A stretch of DNA of 64,000 bases, taken from NCBI RefSeq assembly GCF_002252505.1, contig NZ_NNRL01000151.1, positions 62,001 through 126,000 on the forward strand. The letters run 5' to 3'. The first letter of the stretch is position 1, and every line of letters begins with the position of its first letter. Of the stretch, positions 51,903 through 60,589 are shown in pieces. Position numbers and translations under genes: made by a program. Under the pieces are notes generated by a model. It was not told the origin of the DNA, searched no databases, and worked only from the letters and a program-made list of their open reading frames with translations. The DNA is from Brucella grignonensis (lineage in GTDB: Bacteria > Pseudomonadota > Alphaproteobacteria > Rhizobiales > Rhizobiaceae).

Positions 51903-52943
51903 TCAGGAAATCCGGCGATTGCGCGCGAGCACCCAGAGAAGATATACGCCGCCCAACAAACCTGTTGTCAGGCCGATCGGCATCTTCACATTGAGCGGGA
52001 AGTGCTGGCTGACGAGATCCGCCCCCACAAGCAAAACCGCCCCCATCAAAGCACTGGCGAGCAGAGGCACGCCCGATGCGCGAGTTAGCCGTCGTACAAG
52101 TTGCGGCGCCGCAAGTGCGATAAAGGCAATCGGCCCGGCAGCAGCTGTCGCGACCGATGTCAGCCCAACCGCAGCCAGAACCATGATCAGACGCGTGGTT
52201 TCGACCGGGACGCCGAGCTGGCTTGCTGCATCATCACCCATTTCGAGCAGGTTAATGCGCTGCGCGTGATAGATCGCAATCGGTACGACGATGACAAAGC
52301 CGAGAATAGCTGGAATCGCATGTGACCATGTCCTCGTGTTGAGCGATCCCGCCAGCCAGAGCTGTGCGGAAGCCGCCTGATCCAGATCACCCACGACCAA
52401 CAAGACCGTATTGACGCCCGAGAGGACGGCTCCGATTCCGATCCCCACCAGAATAAGCTTGTAGCCGCCGGTGGTGCGGCCTTTCATCGACAGCAGAAAC
52501 ACAATAAGCGCAGTCCCTATACCCGACAAAACTGCAGCCAAGGCCGTCTCAAACGGGCCTGCATTGAATAGAATAATCTGGACGATTGCGCCTGTCGCAG
52601 CCCCCGTTGTGAAACCGATAATATCCGGCGATCCGAGTGCATTGCGCGATACCGATTGAAAGATAGATCCGGCCATTCCCAACGAAGCACCTACAAAGAG
52701 CGCGGTTACGAGACGCGGAAGACGCACGCGCATGATGATGCGGTCGGTTGTCGGGCTGGCACCATCACCCAAAAGGCTTTTGATGATCTCACTTGGCGTG
52801 AAAGACATTGTGCCTGTGCCGATATGCAGAATGCCGAGTATCAGAGCAGCAAGCAGCAACAGGCTACAGATAATAAGCGCTCTCATTCGCCACTGAATGG
52901 AGAAGCCGCCGATGCGTAAAACGGATTTTTTCGTGTCGCTCAT
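51903..52943 (-). CDS. FecCD-family ABC permease (FepG-like) for ferric chelate
   Basis: This 346-residue inner-membrane protein has about ten hydrophobic helices. It shows RLPRLVTALFVGASLGMAGSIFQSVSRNALGSPDIIGFTTGAATGA, the conserved FecCD block, and GPIAFIALAAPQLVRRLTRASG, the loop that couples to the ATPase. It would form a channel with the second permease for a ferric siderophore or chelate. The ATG at 52943 overlaps the upstream permease stop by 4 nt. It is the last gene of the binding-protein/permease transcript. Confidence 0.93.
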   Translation of the reverse strand: MSDTKKSVLRIGGFSIQWRMRALIICSLLLLAALILGILHIGTGTMSFTPSEIIKSLLGDGASPTTDRIIMRVRLPRLVTALFVGASLGMAGSIFQSVSRNALGSPDIIGFTTGAATGAIVQIILFNAGPFETALAAVLSGIGTALIVFLLSMKGRTTGGYKLILVGIGIGAVLSGVNTVLLVVGDLDQAASAQLWLAGSLNTRTWSHAIPAILGFVIVVPIAIYHAQRINLLEMGDDAASQLGVPVETTRLIMVLAAVGLTSVATAAAGPIAFIALAAPQLVRRLTRASGVPLLASALMGAVLLVGADLVSQHFPLNVKMPIGLTTGLLGGVYLLWVLARNRRIS

Positions 52944-53995
52944 AGCTTGGACAACCGAAATCTGCGGACAACGAAAATGAAGAACGGACCACCGATAAGC
53001 ATTGAAACGATACCGGCTGCCACTTCCGAAGGAGCTGCAATCACCCGTCCAATGATGTCAGCGCCAAGCAGCAGAATGGCTGCAAACAATGCCGAATAGG
53101 GCAAAATCCAACGATAATTCGGCCCAACGATTGCACGTGCGAGATGCGGCGCGACAAGACCAACAAAGCCTATCGGCCCTGCACCTGCAGTGGCAGCACC
53201 TGCCAAAAGCATCACAGTCAGGCAGGACAGCAGCCATGTTGTATATACATTGACGCCGAGTGCAGCTCCCAACTCCTTGCCCAGAGCGATGGCATTCAGT
53301 TTGCCCGCTATGGAAAAGGCAATGATCAGTCCAAGCACGACGGAAACGGCCAGGACTGCAATCACATCATAGCCTCTACCTTCAACCGAGCCAGCGGACC
53401 AGTGACGAAACTGATCGAAAATGGCCAATGGCGCATTGATAATGATGATCCCGGTGACTGATGCGAGCACCACAGAAACGCCAGCGCCTGCAAGAACAAG
53501 CCTTACCGGATTGGTTCCGGCTCCGTTGCTTCGTCCCAGAATGAAGACGGCAACGCCTGCAAGTCCGGCCCCCAGAAATGCAAACCAGACATATTGCGCC
53601 ATCGATGTCAGATTGAAGGCAACAATTCCAAGAATGACGGCGACCGCCGCGCCTGCATTGATGCCAAGCAGTCCCGGTTCTGCCAACGGGTTACGCGTAA
53701 CCGCCTGCATCACGGCACCCGCGACACCCAAAGCAAGGCCCGCGAGGATTGCAACGATTGTGCGAGGGATACGCAATTCGCGAATAATCAGATGTTGATC
53801 ATTCTGGAGATCGGGTAACCACAAAGCCTGCAATGTATCGCCAAGAGGTATAGACCGGGAGCCAAGCGCAAGGCTGGCCAGAACCGCGATGCCAAGCACA
53901 AGCAGACCGGCACCAAGACCCCACATTCGCCGCTGGCGCAACGAGACGCGCAAAGCCCGGCTTCTATCAGAAAGTGATGTTAGATCAGACGTCAT
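52940..53995 (-). CDS. FecCD-family ABC permease (FepD-like) for ferric chelate
   Basis: This 351-residue permease has ELRIPRTIVAILAGLALGVAGAVMQAVTRNPLAEPGLLGINAGAA, the FepD/FecC signature, and GPIGFVGLVAPHLARAIVGPNYRW for the ATPase-coupling loop. It has about ten helices. The start at 53995 overlaps the binding-protein stop by 4 nt and its stop overlaps the FepG-like gene, so all three are translationally coupled. Together they import a ferric chelate from the periplasm. Confidence 0.93.
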   Translation of the reverse strand: MTSDLTSLSDRSRALRVSLRQRRMWGLGAGLLVLGIAVLASLALGSRSIPLGDTLQALWLPDLQNDQHLIIRELRIPRTIVAILAGLALGVAGAVMQAVTRNPLAEPGLLGINAGAAVAVILGIVAFNLTSMAQYVWFAFLGAGLAGVAVFILGRSNGAGTNPVRLVLAGAGVSVVLASVTGIIIINAPLAIFDQFRHWSAGSVEGRGYDVIAVLAVSVVLGLIIAFSIAGKLNAIALGKELGAALGVNVYTTWLLSCLTVMLLAGAATAGAGPIGFVGLVAPHLARAIVGPNYRWILPYSALFAAILLLGADIIGRVIAAPSEVAAGIVSMLIGGPFFIFVVRRFRLSKL

Positions 53996-54954
53996 TTACG
54001 AAAATGCGCGGCAACAATATCAATCAGCTGAATCCCAGAATAATAGTCTATCCGAAAAGAAGTAGCACCCAATGGGTAAACCTGTTTGTCCTTGACGGCA
54101 GGCAGATTGGCCAGAACCGGATCATTCAAAAAAGCCGTTACGTCAGCATCAACGCCGCGCAGCAGAAACACGGTTTTGCCGGTGATCGCTGCGGACAGGT
54201 TTTCATGTGAAATAAAATCAAAATCAGAACTGCGCGTCACCTGCCTCGCCAGTGCTTCAGGCAACCCATCGACCTTGAAACCAAGCGCTTCAAGCAATTG
54301 CCCCTGAGCACTTGCTTCTTTGCCAATCGAATAGCTGTTGCCAATATTATACCCGACAATGCTGACGGGCGCTTCGGAACGCGCGATGGTGGCTGCAGCT
54401 TTGGCAGCATAATCGTTAAAGCGCGCCACTGCTGCAACGACCTCATCTTCAAGGCCGGTAGCTTTTCCAAATTCGGCTGCAATATCCTGCCAGCTCTGAT
54501 TGGAATAATTGACGACCATCGTTGGAATGCCCTGCGCTTTCAGCTCAGGATAATGCTGAAGAACACTGTCGGCGCCCGTCGCAGATGCCACGACGAGATC
54601 AGGCTCCAGCGCAATGATTGCTTCAATATCGAAATCGAGGTTGGAATAGAGCACCTCAACACCACGCTCATCCGCGACCTTGGCCCATTGTGAAAAGAAG
54701 CCCTTGTCGTCGGTCAGCATGCTAGGCGTAGTCGCTGTGCTCGCGATAACCGGCGCGTTGATTGCAAGCAGAATTCCCGTGAGGCTTGGAGCGGTCGAAA
54801 CAATCCGCACAGGCTTTGACTTTAGCGTCAGCTCGCCAGAATAGTGCTTGATCGTGCGGGGCCATTGATCATCCTGTGCCAGCGCGGCTTTAAATGGCAG
54901 CGCAAAAGCCGCAAGCACAGTCAGGAATGAAAAGAGGATTTTCCAGGATTTCAT
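53992..54954 (-). CDS. Periplasmic ferric-siderophore-binding protein (FepB-like)
   Basis: This 320-residue protein has an N-terminal signal peptide (ILFSFLTVLAAFALPFKAALA) ending at AQDDQW. The class III binding-protein fold is indicated by PVRIVSTAPSLTGILLAI, NLDFDIEAIIALEPDLVVASATG and SWQDIAAEFGKATGLEDE. It should capture a ferric chelate after the outer-membrane receptor. The ATG has AAGGATCGGTC upstream. It is divergent from the ATPase gene, and a palindrome between them may bind the IclR regulator. Confidence 0.92.
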   Translation of the reverse strand: MKSWKILFSFLTVLAAFALPFKAALAQDDQWPRTIKHYSGELTLKSKPVRIVSTAPSLTGILLAINAPVIASTATTPSMLTDDKGFFSQWAKVADERGVEVLYSNLDFDIEAIIALEPDLVVASATGADSVLQHYPELKAQGIPTMVVNYSNQSWQDIAAEFGKATGLEDEVVAAVARFNDYAAKAAATIARSEAPVSIVGYNIGNSYSIGKEASAQGQLLEALGFKVDGLPEALARQVTRSSDFDFISHENLSAAITGKTVFLLRGVDADVTAFLNDPVLANLPAVKDKQVYPLGATSFRIDYYSGIQLIDIVAAHFRK

Positions 54955-55036
54955 GACCGATCCTTACCGGAGATCGTTTTTCTGCGGTTCTGGCAAAGTG
55001 AAAACACTCTGCTAAAATATGATTATTCCACTCCAT

Positions 55037-55058
55037 ATTGCAGAACGCATTCTGCAAT
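55037..55058. promoter_or_regulatory. 22-bp near-perfect palindrome between fepB-like and fepC-like genes
   Basis: The half-sites are ATTGCAGAA (55037-55045) and TTCTGCAAT (55050-55058), separated by a 4-nt centre, CGCA, whose outer bases are the only mismatch in the palindrome. A related sequence at 56939-56967 shares 13 of 16 bases of the left part. IclR regulators often bind such GCxGAAT/ATTCxGC repeats, and an iclR gene lies in the same locus. Confidence 0.6.
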
Positions 55059-55120
55059 GCAATACAGATCACATCCAACACACCAATGATTTCTACTGAC
55101 TTGCCACCGGAACCATAGCA

Positions 55121-55906
55121 ATGATGCATCGCCTTCACGCTGATACCGTGACGCTGAAATATGATGAGAGAACAGTCGCGACTGATTTGTCCGTTTCTAT
55201 TCCTGATGCATCCTTTACTGTCATTGTAGGGCCGAATGCGTGTGGAAAATCGACACTACTCCGGGCTTTATCACGGCTGTTGAAACCAACGTCCGGGAAG
55301 ATCATTCTGGACGGCGGCGACATTGCGAGCCTGCCCGCGAAGGAAACCGCGCGCCGGCTCGGCCTGCTGCCGCAAAGCTCGATTGCACCTGAAGGGATCA
55401 CGGTTGCCGATCTCGTTGCGCGTGGCCGTTACCCGCATCAATCCTTCCTGCGGCAATGGTCCGAAGCGGATGAAGTGGCTGTGGCACGAGCCATGGAAGC
55501 CACCAAAATCACCGAACTCGCGGACCGGCCCGTGGATGAGCTCTCAGGCGGCCAGCGCCAACGCGTCTGGATCGCTTTGGTGCTGGCACAAAACACGCCG
55601 ATCCTGCTTCTCGATGAACCAACAACCTATCTCGATATCGCGCATCAGATCGAGTTGCTCGATCTTCTGGCGCATCTCAACAAACAGGGACGAACCGTCG
55701 TGGCGGTCTTGCATGAACTCAATCATGCCTGCCGCTATGCTTCGCATCTGATCGCAATGCGGGAAGGCTCCTTGGTTGCACAGGGGAAGCCTGCCGATAT
55801 CGTTACAGAAAAGCTGGTCGAAGATGTGTTTGGCCTGACCTCCATCATCATCCCGGACCCTGTTTCCGGTACGCCGCTCATTGTTCCTAAAAGCAGCGCT
55901 GCTTAG
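55121..55906 (+). CDS. ABC transporter ATPase (FepC-like) for ferric chelate
   Basis: This 261-residue ATPase has GPNACGKSTLLRAL (Walker A), SGGQRQRVWIALVLAQ (signature), ILLLDEPTTYLD (Walker B) and VVAVLHELNHACRYASH (switch His). The DEPTTYLDIAHQIE form is typical of siderophore importers. It powers the two FecCD permeases encoded on the opposite strand. Its stop overlaps the convergent IclR gene's stop by 4 nt. GGAA upstream of the ATG is a modest ribosome site. Confidence 0.94.
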   Translation: MMHRLHADTVTLKYDERTVATDLSVSIPDASFTVIVGPNACGKSTLLRALSRLLKPTSGKIILDGGDIASLPAKETARRLGLLPQSSIAPEGITVADLVARGRYPHQSFLRQWSEADEVAVARAMEATKITELADRPVDELSGGQRQRVWIALVLAQNTPILLLDEPTTYLDIAHQIELLDLLAHLNKQGRTVVAVLHELNHACRYASHLIAMREGSLVAQGKPADIVTEKLVEDVFGLTSIIIPDPVSGTPLIVPKSSAA

Positions 55907-56721
55907 CTCTCAGGCATTTCCAGCTGCGTGTCGACAATCAGGCCGCCCGTAGATTGATTGACAATGCAGGCTTCATGAAAAAGCGCCCTGCGTTCTTCAT
56001 CGGTACGAAGCTGGCCGAGGTCGGCGACGGTCGTCATGACACAGACGATTTCGCCCTGCGCATCCAACACAGGTGATGCCTGCCCAGTTACATTCGACAA
56101 AAGATGGCTGGTCATCTCTGACCAGCGGTCGCCGCGCACCTTATCCAGTACGGCTTTAGTCGGCGGTGTACCACGAAAACTGGCGGGCTGAACCTTACGA
56201 ACCGCATCAATGCTGCTCTTTGGCAGGAAAGACTGAAAGACCAGACCGCAGGCCGTGTTATCGACCGGCAAAGTATCGCCGAGCGCCAGCGGGTTTACCG
56301 AAAAATAGGCGCTGCGATACCAGCGCACCAAAGTTGGACCACGATCCGTCCAGATCGCCACGCCGCCGCTCATGGCATGACGCTGCGCAAGAGCTTTCAT
56401 ATGCTGTGCGGCGATTTCCACCGCATCGACGCGCTTGAGCGCTCCAATGCCAATGCTGAGCGCCGTTGGTCCGAGATCGTAAAATCCGCTGACCGGGTCC
56501 TGCTTTGCAAGCCCTTCCTTCACAAGACTTTGCATATAGCGATGCGCCGTCGATCCGCCTGTACCTGCCCGCTTTGCAACCTCTCCCAAGGCGAGTTCAT
56601 TCTCGGCATTGGCCAGAATTTTGAGAAACCGTGCTGCAATCGATACCGACTGGATCGTACCGGAGCGTTTATCTCCCACGGTCTCAGCCTCATCAGCCGG
56701 AAATTCATCCTGTTCTTTCAA
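55903..56721 (-). CDS. IclR-family transcriptional regulator
   Basis: This 272-residue regulator has an N-terminal winged helix (about 20-85: LALGEVAKRAGTGGSTAHRYMQSLVKEGL) and a C-terminal IclR ligand-binding GAF-like domain (about 95-260, with GGVAIWTDRGPTLVRW and LSNVTGQASPVLDAQGEI). IclR proteins respond to small carbon compounds. The gene is divergent from the TonB receptor and convergent with the ATPase. Two related palindrome-like sites, at 55037-55058 and 56939-56967, are likely operators. Control of an iron-chelate locus by IclR rather than Fur/RirA suggests that the chelate itself, or a breakdown product, is sensed. Confidence 0.92.
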   Translation of the reverse strand: MKEQDEFPADEAETVGDKRSGTIQSVSIAARFLKILANAENELALGEVAKRAGTGGSTAHRYMQSLVKEGLAKQDPVSGFYDLGPTALSIGIGALKRVDAVEIAAQHMKALAQRHAMSGGVAIWTDRGPTLVRWYRSAYFSVNPLALGDTLPVDNTACGLVFQSFLPKSSIDAVRKVQPASFRGTPPTKAVLDKVRGDRWSEMTSHLLSNVTGQASPVLDAQGEIVCVMTTVADLGQLRTDEERRALFHEACIVNQSTGGLIVDTQLEMPES

Positions 56722-56938
56722 ATGCTCCGCCTCCCATCAGAACGATTCCAGATCATCAGAACCATTCGATCTTTTTTCTTCCGCTTTGAGCGATGTTTAG
56801 CGTCAAGCTCACACAAAGTCATGCCCGGCATGAAGGCTATTTCCATGATTGCGTTTCAAAAAACTGTGCTTCGCGGAGGTCGACAGGTCAATGCGTTGCT
56901 AATGTGCAACATCAACAATCAGTTTGCGCTCATACTGT

Positions 56939-56967
56939 ATTGCGGTATGCATTCCTTATTGCGGAAT
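56939..56967. promoter_or_regulatory. Candidate IclR operator upstream of TonB receptor
   Basis: This 29-base stretch carries ATTGCGG, ATGCAT, ATTCC and GGAAT in close order. It contains an ATTCC-N7-GGAAT inverted repeat (56951-56967). Its left part matches the palindrome at 55037 at 13 of 16 positions. It lies about 55-85 bp before the receptor start, where a regulator would act. Confidence 0.5.
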
Positions 56968-56990
56968 TGATGCCACAAGGATAACAGAAC

Positions 56991-57056
56991 ATGACTTACA
57001 CACTCATGTTTGGGGCGATCTATGATTATCCGTTCTACCCGTGGCTTTTTCTATAG
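56991..57056 (+). other. Short overlapping upstream frame (21 codons) before the TonB receptor
   Basis: AAGGATAACAGAAC precedes an ATG that opens MTYTLMFGAIYDYPFYPWLFL and stops at 57056, inside the receptor's signal-peptide coding part and in another frame. It might control receptor translation by coupling or competition, or it may be chance. Confidence 0.3.
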
Positions 57057-59109
57057 TGTCAGCGCGTTGACGCTTGTGGCACTTGCTGGTTCGCCTGCCC
57101 TTGCGCAGGATGCCCAGACGTCCGGCGAATCCAAAACATTGGTGCTCGATACACTGGTCATTACCGGCGAAAAAGTCGCGCGTGATATCAAGAACACCGC
57201 CTCATCGGTGACCGTAATTTCCGCCAAGGAGATCGCTAAAGAAAAAACTGGCGATTCTTCTGTCTCAGAAGCTGTTCGCGGCACACCCAATGTCGTTTAC
57301 ACCGACACCGTCGGTGCACCCGTTATTCGCGGTCAGGACACGCAGGGCCCACACAACGGCCAGAACGTATTCTGGGGCGGCACTGTCCCGCGTGCGACCA
57401 TCAATGTGGACGGCCACTACCTGAATTATAACGAATATTATTATGGCGGCACCTCCATCTGGGACGTCAATAATATCGAAGTGTTCCGTGGCCCTCAGAC
57501 AACATCTCAGGGTGCCAATGCAATCGCCGGAACGATCATCGTCAATACGAACGATCCAACCTTCGAACGTGAAGGCGCATATCAGGTCGAAATTGGAAAC
57601 TACAATTCCAAGCGCAGCTCGATCATGCTGAACAGCCCCATTTATAAAGACGAACTCGCGGCTCGTCTTGCGGTGGACTATTCAGGCCGCGATACATTTA
57701 TCGATTATATCAGCCCGAATTTCCAATCCGCAGGCACCGATCAGGATTTCAGTGCTCTGACAGCCCGTCTGAAACTTCTCTGGGAACCGGCTGAAATTCC
57801 GGGACTGGTGACAAAACTCACCTATTCGCATGCGCGCAGCAACCGGCCGAGCCAGGAAGCGGCATCAGCGCCTTTCGACGAACTGGAGCATCTGACCACA
57901 TCGATGCCGAGCTGGAAGCAGGATACAAACACCGGTATTCTCGACATCAGCTATGATTTCGACAACGGCATTAAGTTTTACAATCAGACGCAGTTCTCAG
58001 CGTCAGCAGTCCATCGCCATACCGGGACACCGACAAATGGCAAGGCGGACATCAACCAGAAAAATATTTCAAACGAAGCTCGCATCACATTCGGAGAGCA
58101 GGAAGACATAATCAGCGGCGTCGCTGGCATCTTCTATGCGAACACAAAATCTGATGAAATTCTTCTGCTTCAGGGAACAACCAGCTTTGATGATACCAAA
58201 GAAAATCTAGGCCTGTTTGCCGAAGCCAGCTACCGCATCACCGATCAGTGGACTCTGACGGGTGGTCTGCGTTTTCAACAAGACAGCATTCAGCGTATAG
58301 GCCAATCGGCACTGACGACGAGGCCCCTCAATTATGATGAGACTTTCTCTGCTGTCCTGCCGAAAATATCGCTGGCCTATGCCGTTACGCCTGACCTGAC
58401 GGTGGGCGCTATGGTGAGCAAAGGCTACAATCCGGGCGGTGTCTCGCTCAATCTTTCCTCCCGCCAGTGGCATCCTTTCGAAGAGGAAGAGCTTTGGAAT
58501 TACGAGCTGTTCACCCGGGCCGATCTGCTGGACAACAAGCTGACACTGACCAGCAATTTGTTCTACATGGACTTCAAAAACGCGCAGTATAACATTCCCG
58601 TTGTCCTGCCCGACAATCTGGTACAATCCTATACGATCAATGCTGAAAAGGCCCATTCCTACGGTCTTGAGCTTGGTCTGGATTATCAGGTACTCGACAA
58701 TCTCGCGCTCAAGACAAGTGCCGGCATATTGCGTACCGAGATTGATGAGATTTCCAGCAACAGCGCCTATGAAGGCAAGGAATTTGCTAAATCACCCGGT
58801 TACATGTTCAGTATCGGAGCAAGCTGGGACGCAACCGAAAAACTCAACCTTTCAGGTCAGGTGCGTCATACGGACGGATATTATTCCGACATCGCAAACA
58901 CGCAGGCTTACGTTGTGGACGCCTATACGATTGCCGATGCACGCGTGAGCTATGATTTCCACGAGTCGCTTGAATTGTACGGTTACGTCAAGAACATCTT
59001 CGATGAACGCACGCCGACCTACCTGCAGCAAAACCGTGGCATTGGCGGATTGGAAGCCAGCATGACCATGCCACGCACATTTGGTGTCGGCATCAAAGGC
59101 AGCTTCTGA
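57022..59109 (+). CDS. TonB-dependent outer-membrane receptor for a ferric chelate
   Basis: The protein has about 695 residues. A signal peptide (SVSALTLVALAGSPALA, cut before QDAQ) is followed by a likely TonB box LDTLVITGEKV. A plug domain (about 50-165) has SVTVISAKEIAKEKTGDSSVSEAVRGTPNVV, IRGQDTQGPHNGQNVFWGGTVPRA and IEVFRGPQTTSQGANAIAGTIIV. A 22-strand barrel ends with the terminal aromatic GVGIKGSF. This matches siderophore receptors of the CirA/FyuA type. The start is ATG 57022, with GGGGCGATCT upstream; TTG 57010 is in frame. It is divergent from iclR and next to a flavin monooxygenase. Confidence 0.93.
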   Translation: MIIRSTRGFFYSVSALTLVALAGSPALAQDAQTSGESKTLVLDTLVITGEKVARDIKNTASSVTVISAKEIAKEKTGDSSVSEAVRGTPNVVYTDTVGAPVIRGQDTQGPHNGQNVFWGGTVPRATINVDGHYLNYNEYYYGGTSIWDVNNIEVFRGPQTTSQGANAIAGTIIVNTNDPTFEREGAYQVEIGNYNSKRSSIMLNSPIYKDELAARLAVDYSGRDTFIDYISPNFQSAGTDQDFSALTARLKLLWEPAEIPGLVTKLTYSHARSNRPSQEAASAPFDELEHLTTSMPSWKQDTNTGILDISYDFDNGIKFYNQTQFSASAVHRHTGTPTNGKADINQKNISNEARITFGEQEDIISGVAGIFYANTKSDEILLLQGTTSFDDTKENLGLFAEASYRITDQWTLTGGLRFQQDSIQRIGQSALTTRPLNYDETFSAVLPKISLAYAVTPDLTVGAMVSKGYNPGGVSLNLSSRQWHPFEEEELWNYELFTRADLLDNKLTLTSNLFYMDFKNAQYNIPVVLPDNLVQSYTINAEKAHSYGLELGLDYQVLDNLALKTSAGILRTEIDEISSNSAYEGKEFAKSPGYMFSIGASWDATEKLNLSGQVRHTDGYYSDIANTQAYVVDAYTIADARVSYDFHESLELYGYVKNIFDERTPTYLQQNRGIGGLEASMTMPRTFGVGIKGSF

Positions 59110-59120
59110 TCGGCTGCTTT

Positions 59121-59214
59121 GGAGCGGTTCCAGTTAAGATTGAATCACTGGAACCGTGTCTCACTGTTCGTTTTACACATTTGACCAAAATCACTTCGCA
59201 CTTTTATCAAATGC
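59121..59214 (+). repeat. Dispersed two-part intergenic repeat, copy D
   Basis: It opens with a GGTTCCAGT ... ACTGGAACC hairpin (from about 59126 to 59155) and continues GTTTTACACATTTGACC with CACTTCGCACTTTTATC, the order seen in copies B and C but more diverged. It lies between the TonB receptor and the monooxygenase. Confidence 0.6.
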
Positions 59215-59280
59215 TTCAATCAATCAAACTGCGGGCTCTCAGCTCGCGGTTATTGTCTTAAAAACAGACCGGAATTGATC

Positions 59281-60585
59281 ATGGCTCCTCGTAAAACGCT
59301 CCATATCGGCATGTCGCTTGCTCCCACCTGGCTGAGCGGCGATGGCTGGCGCCACGCAAACAGCGACATCGAAGGCGCCTTCGGATCAGACTTTTATCTC
59401 GATATAGCCAGACGTGCGGAAGCAGCCAAACTCGACTTTGTGTTTCGTCCCGACAGTCTGTTTCTCAACAGCCAGATCATGGAGACCACACCGGGCTTTG
59501 CCAGTCTCGATGCAACTTTGCTGATGACAACACTTGCCCGTGAAACCTCAAAGATCGGGTTGCTCACGACCATTTCGACCACTTTCATGCCGCCATATGC
59601 TGTGGCACGGCAGGTTCTGTCACTGCATCATCTGAGCAATGGTCGTGCTGGCTGGAACATCGTCACAGCACTGGATGGCAATGTGAATTTCGGCCTTGAT
59701 GAGATGCCAACATCTGACGAGCGTTATGCGAGAGCAGCAGAGTTTACAGAAGTTGTGCGCGCATTGTGGGAAAGCTTTCCCGGCTCAGCCCTCAAGCGCG
59801 ACCGGGCCAGCGGAACCTATGCAGACACAGCGCTTATTCAACCGATCGATCACGAGGGCGACTTCTTTAAAGTCAAAGGCCCGCTCAACATTCCTTCGCT
59901 TGAGAATGTGCCGATCCCACTTGTGCAGGCTGGAGCCTCGCCTGCCGGGCGCAGTTTCGCTGCCTCGGTTTCGGATGCAATCTTTTCCGCAACACCGGAC
60001 ATCGATGTGGCCATCAATCTGCGCAAAGACCTGCGTTCCCTCGCACAATCCAAAGGCCGCAATGCGGATGACGTGCGCCTGCTTCCCGGCCTCAGCCTCT
60101 ATCTCGCGCCCACACGCAAGGAAGCTGAAGAGCTGTTTTCCTATACCCACGCGCGTGGCGACCGCACCCGCAAGATTGTCTATATTCGAGATATGACGGG
60201 TCTTGATCTCACAGACTGGCCTGAAGATCGATTGATCCGCCCGTCCGATTTGCCGCCACCGCCGGAAAAAGTTCGCAGCAAAACCCATGCCGGATTGTTG
60301 CAACGCCTTCTGCAAAAAGAGACGCTCCGCCTTGATGATCTGCTCCGCCGATCGGAAGTTATCAGCGCGGCCCATTGGCAGATCATCGGAACGGTCGATG
60401 ATGCGGTTGCAGAAATCCGCCAATGGTCTGAAGCTGGAGCGATTGACGGCTTTATCACTGCTCCCGGTGGCTCAACGTCATCGATGCATCTCGCTCTTGA
60501 CGATTTGATGCCGCGACTGAGTGAAGCGGGTCTCCTCCGCGCCGACTATACCGGCAATACTTTCGCTCATCACCTGAGCGAATAG
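59281..60585 (+). CDS. LLM flavin monooxygenase, NtaA/SnaA/DszA type
   Basis: This 434-residue protein is of the bacterial luciferase-like FMNH2-dependent family. Key blocks are HIGMSLAPTWLSGDGWRH at the start, VLSLHHLSNGRAGWNIVTA, FFKVKGPLNIPSLENVPIPLVQAGASPAGR and GAIDGFITAPGG near the end. The subgroup includes nitrilotriacetate and EDTA monooxygenases (NtaA/EmoA) and desulphurising DszA; these need a separate flavin reductase, which is not seen here. The start is ATG 59281 with GGA upstream. Its place behind a TonB receptor suggests oxidative cleavage of an imported chelator, with metal release, though desulphonation or other substrates remain possible. Confidence 0.9.
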   Translation: MAPRKTLHIGMSLAPTWLSGDGWRHANSDIEGAFGSDFYLDIARRAEAAKLDFVFRPDSLFLNSQIMETTPGFASLDATLLMTTLARETSKIGLLTTISTTFMPPYAVARQVLSLHHLSNGRAGWNIVTALDGNVNFGLDEMPTSDERYARAAEFTEVVRALWESFPGSALKRDRASGTYADTALIQPIDHEGDFFKVKGPLNIPSLENVPIPLVQAGASPAGRSFAASVSDAIFSATPDIDVAINLRKDLRSLAQSKGRNADDVRLLPGLSLYLAPTRKEAEELFSYTHARGDRTRKIVYIRDMTGLDLTDWPEDRLIRPSDLPPPPEKVRSKTHAGLLQRLLQKETLRLDDLLRRSEVISAAHWQIIGTVDDAVAEIRQWSEAGAIDGFITAPGGSTSSMHLALDDLMPRLSEAGLLRADYTGNTFAHHLSE

Positions 60586-60589
60586 CCTA

